From JAATGI01 sp036510675 (GTDB lineage: Bacteria > Pseudomonadota > Alphaproteobacteria > ATCC43930 > CGMCC-115725): DNA of 45,948 nucleotides. The stretch spans positions 1-45,948 of the forward strand of contig DATCDN010000056.1 in the NCBI GenBank assembly GCA_036510675.1, written 5' to 3'. The position numbers were made by a program, and so were the translations under genes. Below are positions 9,001 through 14,474 of the stretch, piece after piece (the stretch's first letter is position 1; each line of letters opens with the position of its first letter). The notes under the pieces were generated by a model. The model was not told the origin of the DNA and made no database searches. It saw only the letters and a program-made list of their open reading frames with translations.

Positions 9001-10650
9001 GCGATCAATTTGAATACAAACCTCACGACCATCGGCGGCCCGGTCTTGACGCAAGGGAACATCGTCATTGGCGCGGATGTGCTCATCGATACGACGATTC
9101 ACGGCGCTTCGGGTGCCGATATCGTGGTTGGGCCGAGAGGGTGCGACCCCCAATGCTCCGCCGCGAACGACAATTCGCCAGGCGCGCATTCCCTGACCAT
9201 GGATGCCGGAAGCGGCGTGGTTTACCTCTATTCCAGTTTCGGCGACACCACGCCCTTCCGCGGCCTGACGGCGAATAGCAATGTCGAGGTTGGCGTTGCC
9301 GGCGACGTGATGGCCATGAACGGCGTGTCCTATAGCGCGCCCTTGATCGATATCGGACTTTCCGCGCCGGTCGCCTATAAGACGCAGAACGGACCGATTA
9401 CCATAACCGGGCCGGCGCTGCTCTTTTCCATGGCGACATTCGATACCACCAATGGCGGCGTGGGCACGGGGGCGGCGGTCACCTTCGCTAATTCGATCGA
9501 TGATTTGGCGGCCGGCACCGCCGCGCTTACGGTCAAGGCGGGCACTGGCACGGCGACGTTCGGCGGGACCGTTTCGACCGGCGCGAATGCCATCAGCGTG
9601 ATCGCCGACAGCGTCTTGTTGAATGGCGCTTGGAGCGGCACCGGCGCGCGCACGCTCTATCCCTTCACCGCCGGCAGCGCGGTCACGCTGGCGCCCAACG
9701 CCGTCACCAACCCGGCGGCGTTCAATCTGACGGCGGCCGAACTCGCCGATCTCGACGGCGGCACGCCCAGCCTCGTCACGATCGGCTCGCGGAATGCGCC
9801 GGCGACCGGGTCCGTGACCACCGGCGACTTCACCTTCGATGCGCCGCTGACGCTGATCGGCAGCTCGATCGTCATCGACCCGTTGAGCAAGGATTCCGGC
9901 ACGCTGACCCTGGCCAGTGCCGGGCCGGTGAGTGGCGGGATCGATCTCGGCGCCGGCACGGGCGATCTCTTCGTCAGCGCCGACAGCGCGGTGCTGACCG
10001 GTACCGTGAATGGCGTCGCCGGTGCGGGTGCGGCCCAGTTTGCCGTCCTGGTCCCGCCCGACGGTCCCGGCCCCTTCACCATGAACGGGGTGGCCTTCGG
10101 AACGGCGCCGCCACCGCCACCACCACCGCCGCCCCCTCCGCCACCACCACCGCCGCCACCGCCACAGTCATCGACGACCCCATCGCCCGGCTCGAATGGG
10201 GCTGCCCAGACCGTGTCGCAAACCAGTACGCCGTCGAGTTTCTCTAATCCGCCGCCGAGCAGTCTGGTGCCGCCGCCAACCACCCTTGTCGTGGTCAACA
10301 ATCCGCCGGCGACGGTGACGGAGACGAGCTACCTCATCGGCGATCAGAACGCGCCGGCGACGGTATCGGGCATCGATTCCGGCGCCAGCCTGTTCGTCTC
10401 GATCAGCCCGACGTCGGCGACCGACTTAACAGCATCGTCGAGCGGCGCGTCCGGCACCGAGATGATCCTGCTGGCGGTCGCCAATCCTCCGCCGGTGAGG
10501 CCCGCGGCCAGTGCCGAACCCAGCAAGCCGCAAGTAACCCGCGCGGTGGCGCCGTATCTCAACCAGATGCTGGCACCGAGCGTCCCGCGTGCCGGGGTGC
10601 CGGGGATTTCCTTCGGCTACTCGCTGTCGGGGAACAGCGCGCTATGGTAG
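1..10650 (+). CDS. Giant filamentous-haemagglutinin-like repeat exoprotein (5'-truncated by the window edge)
   Basis: The reading frame is open from base 1 with no stop or credible start before it, so only the C-terminal 3549 residues are visible. The protein is a Gly/Ala/Thr/Asn-rich repeat of short beta-strand units (GGNGGNVTI, DTTAGG, LNGPVTL types), the composition of filamentous-haemagglutinin beta-helices. A strand motif resembling GDTTPLGAVTL recurs about a dozen times, roughly every 90–96 residues at the start. A YIQLVDN-type motif recurs four times. All 14 cysteines occur in seven close pairs. Near the end come 19 consecutive prolines, then a Pro/Ser/Thr-rich segment and a short tail ending in Trp. 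No C-terminal beta-barrel is evident, so a classical autotransporter is unlikely; two-partner secretion is a guess, because the N-terminus and any TpsB lie outside the window. Its last 7 bases overlap the CHAT gene. Surface adhesin or matrix function is inferred from composition. Confidence 0.8.
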   Translation: MGVTAASGQPVTVGNVGSPVASGVLSGGLTISGSLITLGGTLSAQVGPIVLNGPVELAGSTAIYSGTLIEVLDNLNGTSGGQQSLSLMTAPGGEIELFGALGDTTPLGGVALGPDLIVLGGNAITTLNGKINIDGGLELEGPTTIATVGTGASPGLGADITLSHNASIDSFANPASPVSLTMNAGIGAITLGADLGGGAPLGAVTLTGTRINLVGDIVTAGGAVTVAGPVTLFDGQNSGARTIDTTGANAAGANIALNGAVDAAESGGETLTLLAGTGMITLPGAVGGINPLAGIILSGGQGIRLGGNITTRNGFVDLIGPITLTGASTVIDTTAGNSQPGGFIDFETSGTTVDGAAAFSLNTGSGSITTAGGAWGGTTPLGAVTVAGGQFEIDNSITTAGAPVTLNANLLLLHDLTIDTTAANTHTGGAAIVFGGTIDDSAALTDTLTLMAGGAGNIAFNARVGDNLGLMDGTPLAGVTIESANQVQFNAPLVAPNFDGFNVGQLIIEGTGSPTGTTPGAASVAGQSSFISTLNPNGGNGGAVNIVTTGNVEIGAGIYTFGTLNNAIVGGNGGNVTIVSKTGSVAIEDCCTFAEIPGSIEGSGVNSVANFNALGIAAFGANAGASNQTAGAGGSVSITAGGNIVLPFGATTSGGNAVFAGSTVAGANAGSVTLTSTSGNVYVAAYPATGYPWSGAVNGNLAGINAVGGSSGDTNNTGAGGAGGNGGNVAITGNQIFSGRIDATGGSTESTSATPGAGGNITLSATTTIAGPAVVLYGEPAPLATDVTLLAVSGAGGATVGSVVDGVPFLIGAPPSGVGGTIAIAGSGGTPLAGGTYIELVNNSANSVYGGGAYVTMAAGGGGGPGNVLLNGPVEGTGAGAENLGIVALGFVQIAGAIGDKTALGAVDLSGFVVGLSGNITTAGGAVSFSDFNGGLGGVTLQSDVTIDTTAGGTVANGASVTFAGTLDDSAAQAHNLTIAAGLGGVNFDNRVGTDNASIGIDPGNVTITSANNVNMTMPFGPDGDGFSSKSLNVTATGSLDVSQGYISTSNFTGNGGDAIINVGGVVHIFGELSTGGGVASDGTGGNGGNVTITAGGTVAIFDCCTVATFGTTGTGDEQIANSVGIYAGGFSPNAVNQTAGNGGAVTITGTGINLPMGINSLGGRALVNGSTANGGTGGNVTLTATAGNVTISDPVHNGNLEGLFASGGDSIGGVGGNGGNVSITASNDISFTRILTDGGSTGAASGAGAGGNVTLAANATFGPAVTMYGEAESAQASFAGLGTIGAFAGDNGGTFGGADNLFRTGGTIGNAGGNITIGSSSGPLKGTSYVQLVDNTAAGQNEGGATVYIGTDATDSSNARAISINGPIEGTTGGAEALRIRDLGPNGVLGTVTVNGSIGDQVPLGYASLAGGTINLHGNITTESGNLADFQVCSGNPYACMGVAPPYIGDVLLNGTVLLQSDVTVNTAGGSPSGNNGGSILVGTSSPTSVDGDHSLTLNAGVSGGVVTLIGDLGDTVPLQSVSLTGGAIHLGGGIATAGGAITLTGATILNSDVTLATNAGGSAAGANVTFAGTLDDSAAFQHSLSIAAGAATVNFGGRVGIDNANIGVDPGDVTISSAGNVTMTMPYGANGDGFAAKSFAATATGSVSIDNYLSTISTGNAGNIAIVAGGDVTDGGNLVAFSFAANPDGTGGNGGNITITAGGSVSINECCTLATFGNASFEPGTNDRITSVLGTGIATFGSTGTTRGGNGGNVSIAATNGNIDLGFGIVASGAAELASGSAVNGGNAGSIILSAPKGHVKIGTYDNQGNLTSGSDEGLFAVGGASAGATGGNGADIRVDAVSIFLAAALTKGGDALATAAQGGFGGNAGNILLTATATSGPAVTLYGNSDDPQTVTPSSVTLDADGGASGVTPVYSPFTFSGGTLTGAAGRIVIGGDASGGPLKGGFIQLADDTIASQYYGGATVGIIASGAVGAGASISLNGPIEAALGTENLRLVADNGSATIGGPVGNQVTLNAIVLGCCVDAMDNVFPNTLPAGSIQGDIVFQGPVTTANIIDQRLSGSLTFDGKITTPNLSMPDGGDASLSVLGGATLSGNFNPHNLTMAGDFVFTGTFSGNFDLDGGTAILAGDTIFDETALNKPFTIGVGADFEGTTAGGQSFTILAGTGAITVDGKIGASIPLGGLTLTGGAVTINGTIATQDPSGGDPGAIVLTGTPITLAHNISTIGGPVTLNGPVILSGGPSRGTIAIDTTADNTPGGAKIAFNATIDDAAGSAGKYGLNLQSGGATTILAGDIGTGTPLGPLTVAAGGIQLGGNITTQSAAVLLNGPVTLNSNVRILTTANDTQGATVTFQSTLDDSVYLTHSLTIAAGAGDVNFEGPIGFENSPGDVTITSANDVNMTTPYTAGVFDGGAGFSAKSLTIEGPGGTPGANNVTVASFINTSTGDASAGNVTIVASGNVTVGGEINTSTWMDTAFAGPANAGNVTIKAGGAIALGGAITLTTTGSGNNFNVPSPASIDAEGASIAIAGQTPGNGGTIALTGTSINLFQGASSTGGDAEASGATDNGGHGGAISLTATAGNVTIGSAATGELVGLKSSGGDSTGGVGGAGGDVTIGGTSISFARIASAAGGGPSSAAGGAGGNITLIATATSGPAVTLYGNGDDPQTIGINQNDNNVHPTLNATGGGFGGAFSGQSGSITIASSLGGAPLNGSSYIQLVDNSATAQYNGGPTVEIAAVGGVGHGGTIYLGGPIQGTLGTENLRLFADNGSAVVTGAVGDPGGSLTSTKSLHDLVLGCCGVDGNDNPNPTPFPVGSNGGAITFDGPVTAANIIDQRLSGSLTFDGKITTPNLSMPDIATFALDMLGGAVFSGELHGGNRPITLGGDFIFTSTYQGDSGKFKVNAGNGSVVLASDTTLDETALNLPITLINGDFEGSTAGGQSLTILAGTGAITIDGKLGATTPLGGLTLSGGTVNIDAGSTMLTQNGAESGALNLTAPAINLNTNLTTIGGPVLTQGNIVIGADVLIDTTIHGASGADIVVGPRGCDPQCSAANDNSPGAHSLTMDAGSGVVYLYSSFGDTTPFRGLTANSNVEVGVAGDVMAMNGVSYSAPLIDIGLSAPVAYKTQNGPITITGPALLFSMATFDTTNGGVGTGAAVTFANSIDDLAAGTAALTVKAGTGTATFGGTVSTGANAISVIADSVLLNGAWSGTGARTLYPFTAGSAVTLAPNAVTNPAAFNLTAAELADLDGGTPSLVTIGSRNAPATGSVTTGDFTFDAPLTLIGSSIVIDPLSKDSGTLTLASAGPVSGGIDLGAGTGDLFVSADSAVLTGTVNGVAGAGAAQFAVLVPPDGPGPFTMNGVAFGTAPPPPPPPPPPPPPPPPPPPQSSTTPSPGSNGAAQTVSQTSTPSSFSNPPPSSLVPPPTTLVVVNNPPATVTETSYLIGDQNAPATVSGIDSGASLFVSISPTSATDLTASSSGASGTEMILLAVANPPPVRPAASAEPSKPQVTRAVAPYLNQMLAPSVPRAGVPGISFGYSLSGNSALW
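6164..6246 (+). repeat. Copy 1 of an 83-bp near-identical repeat inside the exoprotein gene
   Basis: These 83 bases match 8492–8574 with only four mismatches by eye. They encode the segment from NIIDQRLSGSL through the LSMPD motif. The flanking protein repeats are far more diverged, so this block is unusually conserved at DNA level. Confidence 0.85.
8492..8574 (+). repeat. Copy 2 of an 83-bp near-identical repeat inside the exoprotein gene
   Basis: Second copy of the block at 6164–6246, in the same frame and 2328 bp downstream (an exact multiple of 3, 776 codons). Recombination between the copies would delete 776 codons without shifting the frame. Confidence 0.85.
10108..10164 (+). repeat. 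Poly-proline tract (19 consecutive Pro codons)
   Basis: Nineteen Pro codons in a row, mostly CCA and CCG with one CCC and one CCT, separate the beta-helix from a Pro/Ser/Thr-rich C-terminal region. The codon mix makes simple slippage less likely than in a pure triplet run. Poly-Pro segments form stiff extended rods and stall ribosomes unless EF-P acts, so this may be a spacer or a translation-pausing point late in a giant secreted protein; that role is inference. Confidence 0.9.
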
Positions 10651-13600
10651 GCGCACCCCGCCTTGTTCTCGCGGCCGCGGCGCTGATACTCCTGTGCGGC
10701 GGCGCCATCGCCGCCGAGAACGCGCCGGTCGGCATGCGCGATTTGAGCGGCGAGGCATGCCGTGCCACGCCGCGCGCCGATATCGCGCCCGATCCCGACG
10801 CGCCGAAGCCCGTTTATCTCGTCTGCGGCACCGGCAATCGGCCCAGCGGCACGGTCACGGCGACGCTGTTGCCATTGTCGCTGCCGGCGGCTGGCGCCGC
10901 GCGCCGTGCCGCGATCGAAAAGGCGGCGGCGGAAACGCCGGCCGGCCGCGATGTCGCGGCCCGCACGACCTGCGGGCCGGTCCATTGGTCGAAAAGCGCG
11001 GACGGCGTCGATCTGATGCTGCGTTCTTGCGCGCTGATTGATGGCGATTGGCCACAGATTCATATCGTGGCGGCACTCGGCCGATACCTCGCCCAGGGCG
11101 ATGGTTTGCCCTCGCTGCTGCCGGCGCTCGAGGCGGAGATGGCGGCGCTGACCGGCTATACCGCGCCGACGAGCACGCTGGCGTTCGGCGGGACCGCCGC
11201 GGCGCGGGCCGATCTTGCCGCGCTGCTGGGGGCTAACCCGCGCTTCGCGTCCGGCGCGGATTTCAACCGCTATGGTGACCTTGTGGAAAAGGCGCGCCTC
11301 TACAGCAGCCGCCTGAATTATCCGGCCGCGGAGGCGGCCTATCGCGCGGCGCTCGACATCCAGGAGCGCGCCTTCGGCGCCGAGGCCATCGGCGTTGCCA
11401 CGACCTTGCTCAATCTCGGTCTCGTCGTCAGCAACCAGGGCCGCTTCGAGGAGGCGGCCGGCTTGTTCCGTCGCGCCGATCCGATCGTCCAGGCGTCGGA
11501 TAGCGCGATCTATCGCGCGCGGGCGCTGGAATATCTTGGCTATGACGCCGCCAATCGCGGCGAGTTCGCCGACGCGCTGCGCTTTGCGCGGGCCGCGATC
11601 GTGACCTGGCGCGATCTGTCGAGCGCCAAGGCGGCCGCGGTCGAACAATTGAATGGCGGCAGCGAGGCGCGGGGCGCGCTGCGTGGCGAGCTCGCGCACT
11701 CCCTCAATCTGGCGGCGGCCATGGCGTGGCGCGTCAACGACATGGCTTATGCCGAGGCGTCCGCCCGGGAGGCGCTGGGCATCATCAGCGAGGAGCCGGA
11801 CCTGCCGCCCTGGTGGGGCCCCGACGTGCTGATGACGCTCGGCGATATTCTGGCGCGCGAGGGACGCCTGCGCGAGGCCGAGGAAAGTCTTCGCGGCGCG
11901 TTGATTTTCAAGCAGCGACTGTTCGGCGATTCGGCGCCGACCGCGATGACGCTGTTGGCGATCGGGCGGGTCTATGCGGCGGACGGGCTTGATGACGAGG
12001 CGCTCCGGGCCTTCAAATTCGCGCTCGACATCATGGCCAAGGACGATGTAGCGCGCGGGCTGCTGGTCTATGATCAGGTGGCGCCGCTTGTCACCATCGT
12101 CGACAAATTGGACAAAGCGACGCCGGCGCGCCGTGCCGAGATCGATGGCATGTTGTTTAGCGCGCTGCAATATATGTCCGCCGGCGTCGCCGATCAGACC
12201 ATCGCGCGCGCCTCGGCCCGTCTTGCCGCCCGCGACCCGGCCAGCGAAAAACTGGTGCGCGACCTGCAGGATGCCGAGCGCCAGCGCGACACCGCGCGTC
12301 TCATGCTGGCATATGAATCCTCGCTGCCGCAGGAACAGCGCGGCGCCAATCGCGAGCAGGCGCTGCTGCGCGAGGTCGATAGCCAGAACACGCGGCGCCA
12401 GACGCTGGAAACACAAATCCGCCGGCAATTCCCGGGCTATTTTCGTCTCGCCAGCCCCGCGCCGGTGGCTTTGCCTGAATTGCAACGGCGGCTGCACGGC
12501 GACGAGGCCCTGGTCGAGTTCGAATTCGGCCGGGACCGCGCGGCGGTAATCCTCGTGACGGCGCATGATTTTGTCGCGCGGCCGATCAAGTCGGATCGGC
12601 AGGCGATCGCGACATCGGTCCGCGCCATGCGGGCGGTTCTCGACGCCCGCAATGGCCGGATCGGCCAGTTCGATGTCGCCGACTCTTATCGCCTTTACGC
12701 GACGCTGTTCGGTCCGATCGCCAGCCACCTGGCCGGCATCGACCGGCTGATCGTGGTGCCGGGCGATGCGCTGGCGAGCCTGCCGCTGGCCCTCCTCGTC
12801 ACCGAGCCGCCGGTCGGTGCGCGGGATTATGGCCGCGCCGCCTGGCTGGTGCGCCGCGTCGCCAGCAGTGTGGTGCCCTCGGTGCGGGCCTTCGTCACGC
12901 TGCGCGACAAGGTGGCGAGCGTTGGTGCCACGCGCCCATTCCTCGGCATCGGCAATCCAACCTTCGAGGGCCGGGCGCCCGCCCGCGGCAGCCGCTCGGG
13001 CCTTGAGACACTGGCGAGCCATTGCGGCGGTGACGGACCGATTCCGCCGGGGCTGCTGCGCGCCCTAGCGCCGCTGCCCGAGACCGCGTCGGAGCTGCGC
13101 CAGGTCGCGGCAAGTCTGGGGGCCGGGCCGGATTCGCTGCTCCTGGGGCCGGCCGCCACCGAGGCGGCATTCCGGCGCGAGCCGCTCGATCAATTCCGCG
13201 TGCTCTATTTCGCCACGCACGGGCTGCTGCCGGGGGAGCTTAGCTGCCAGACGCAACCGGCGCTGGCGCTGTCGCCGCCGCCGGTGCCGGCGACGTCGAA
13301 GAGCGCGGACGGATTGCTCGATGCCAGCGAAATAGCGGGGTTGCGCCTCAATGCCGACCTGGTCGTGCTATCGGCCTGCAACACCGCCGAAAGCGGCACC
13401 AAATTCGGCGGCGAGGCACTGTCCGGCGTGGCGCAAGCCTTCTTCTTCGCGGGCGCGCGCACCCTGGTCGCGAGCCATTGGGAAGTGCCGTCGGTGCCGA
13501 CCGTCGCGCTGATGGTCGGCCTGTTCCAGCGCCTGGGGACCGGCGGCGGCACGGCCGAGGCGCTGCGCCAGTCACAGCTTGCCTTGATTGCGCGGCCGGT

Positions 13601-13718
13601 GACCGCCAATCCCTTCTACTGGGCGGCATTCACGGTAATGGGCGACGGCGATGGCGGCGCGCCGGCGGCACCTCCCAAATCGCGGCAATCCGCGCTCTCG
13701 CCCCGGGAGGTACGATGA
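10644..13718 (+). CDS. Exported TPR–CHAT (caspase-like) protein
   Basis: A 1024-residue protein with an N-terminal signal peptide (hydrophobic LVLAAAALILL, likely cut after residues 22–24), so it should act in the periplasm or beyond. Residues about 200–460 resemble tetratricopeptide repeats (NYPAAEAAYRAALDIQ type). A polar helical linker follows at about 510–610. The C-terminal third is a CHAT domain of the caspase/separase clan: the catalytic His is H859 in FATHG, the catalytic Cys is C912 in LSACNT, and the AFFFAGARTLVASHW stretch is typical of the family. Both catalytic residues are intact. It starts inside the last codons of the exoprotein gene (ATGGTAG overlap, upstream GGGGA) and its stop overlaps the next start (ATGA), indicating tight translational coupling. 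CHAT proteases usually cleave a partner after activation; the substrate is unknown and the neighbouring exoprotein is the obvious candidate. Confidence 0.88.
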   Translation: MVGAPRLVLAAAALILLCGGAIAAENAPVGMRDLSGEACRATPRADIAPDPDAPKPVYLVCGTGNRPSGTVTATLLPLSLPAAGAARRAAIEKAAAETPAGRDVAARTTCGPVHWSKSADGVDLMLRSCALIDGDWPQIHIVAALGRYLAQGDGLPSLLPALEAEMAALTGYTAPTSTLAFGGTAAARADLAALLGANPRFASGADFNRYGDLVEKARLYSSRLNYPAAEAAYRAALDIQERAFGAEAIGVATTLLNLGLVVSNQGRFEEAAGLFRRADPIVQASDSAIYRARALEYLGYDAANRGEFADALRFARAAIVTWRDLSSAKAAAVEQLNGGSEARGALRGELAHSLNLAAAMAWRVNDMAYAEASAREALGIISEEPDLPPWWGPDVLMTLGDILAREGRLREAEESLRGALIFKQRLFGDSAPTAMTLLAIGRVYAADGLDDEALRAFKFALDIMAKDDVARGLLVYDQVAPLVTIVDKLDKATPARRAEIDGMLFSALQYMSAGVADQTIARASARLAARDPASEKLVRDLQDAERQRDTARLMLAYESSLPQEQRGANREQALLREVDSQNTRRQTLETQIRRQFPGYFRLASPAPVALPELQRRLHGDEALVEFEFGRDRAAVILVTAHDFVARPIKSDRQAIATSVRAMRAVLDARNGRIGQFDVADSYRLYATLFGPIASHLAGIDRLIVVPGDALASLPLALLVTEPPVGARDYGRAAWLVRRVASSVVPSVRAFVTLRDKVASVGATRPFLGIGNPTFEGRAPARGSRSGLETLASHCGGDGPIPPGLLRALAPLPETASELRQVAASLGAGPDSLLLGPAATEAAFRREPLDQFRVLYFATHGLLPGELSCQTQPALALSPPPVPATSKSADGLLDASEIAGLRLNADLVVLSACNTAESGTKFGGEALSGVAQAFFFAGARTLVASHWEVPSVPTVALMVGLFQRLGTGGGTAEALRQSQLALIARPVTANPFYWAAFTVMGDGDGGAPAAPPKSRQSALSPREVR

Positions 13719-14434
13719 AGACATCGTCACGGATCGTTCTGGCCGCCGCCGCCCTGGCCGCGCTTCTGGCCGCCGATCCACGGCCCACCCAGGCCGCGAA
13801 TCTGGTAGTCGTCGAGGCGCGCGGCATCGATTTGAAACCGGGCGCCGAGGTCGATGGCAACAAGCCGCTGACGCTTAAGGAAGGGCAGGTCGTGACGCTG
13901 ATTTCCGTCAGCGGGCGCATCGTCAAGCTGCGCGGGCCAAGCAATCTGCCGCCGGGCCCCGCCCAGGGCGGCTCCACGGCGGATGTCGGCGGTGCCCTGC
14001 GAACCCTGGTCACGCAGGAGTTGGCCGACAATTCCGAACTCGGTGTTGTTCGTGGCGCCAGCGACGATCCGGTGCCGCCGGAGCCCTGGCTGATCGATGT
14101 CACGCGCGACGGCAATCGCTGCTTGCCGGCGAAGCAACCGATGGTTTTCTGGCGCCCCGGTGGCGGCGGCGCCCAGGCCGTTTCCATCGCGCCCTACGAT
14201 CGCAGTTGGCTGGCGCGGGCGGAATGGCACGCCGGGGCCGACCGGCTTAACGTCACGACCGAGATGCCGTTGCGCACGCGCGCCACCTACATGATTCGCC
14301 TCGGCGATAAGGAGGCGGCGATCACCTTGATCCGCATTCCGCCGGCAGTCAGCAACGATGCGATGCGCGCGGCCTGGATGATCGAGGTCGGATGCATCCC
14401 TCAGGTGAAGGCGCTGGCGCGGACGGCCCACTGA
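13715..14434 (+). CDS. Small exported protein of unknown function in the CHAT/cyclase operon
   Basis: Start chosen at 13715 because GGGAGG sits 4 bases upstream, the ATG overlaps the CHAT stop (ATGA), and the protein then begins with a clear signal peptide (IVLAAAALAALLAA, cut near TQA-AN). The mature part is about 210 residues. Its first 60 residues (LKPGAEVDGNKPLTLKEG, then a VVTLISVSGRIVKLRGP-type stretch) resemble the start of FecR-like or other small beta-sandwich periplasmic domains. The rest is not recognised. Two cysteines remain in the mature chain (NRC-LPAKQ and VGC-IPQ), possibly one disulfide. I cannot assign a family with confidence. Its position between an exported CHAT protease and a CHASE2 cyclase suggests a periplasmic adaptor or sensor subunit. 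Confidence 0.8.
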   Translation: MKTSSRIVLAAAALAALLAADPRPTQAANLVVVEARGIDLKPGAEVDGNKPLTLKEGQVVTLISVSGRIVKLRGPSNLPPGPAQGGSTADVGGALRTLVTQELADNSELGVVRGASDDPVPPEPWLIDVTRDGNRCLPAKQPMVFWRPGGGGAQAVSIAPYDRSWLARAEWHAGADRLNVTTEMPLRTRATYMIRLGDKEAAITLIRIPPAVSNDAMRAAWMIEVGCIPQVKALARTAH

Positions 14435-14474
14435 TCGCGGGCTTTCGCGTCGCGGGGCGGTCCGGACCCATCGC

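Noticed and set aside
1..10650. Autotransporter (type Va) interpretation of the giant protein
   Set aside because: The C-terminus is Pro-rich and short after the beta-helix, with no 250–300 residue beta-barrel region and no terminal aromatic strand pattern beyond a final Trp.
10617..13022. Long 801-codon open frame on the minus strand across the CHAT gene
   Set aside because: It is the Arg/Gly-rich complement of a GC-rich gene, without domains, signal or ribosome-binding site, while the plus strand has a complete CHAT protein with catalytic residues.
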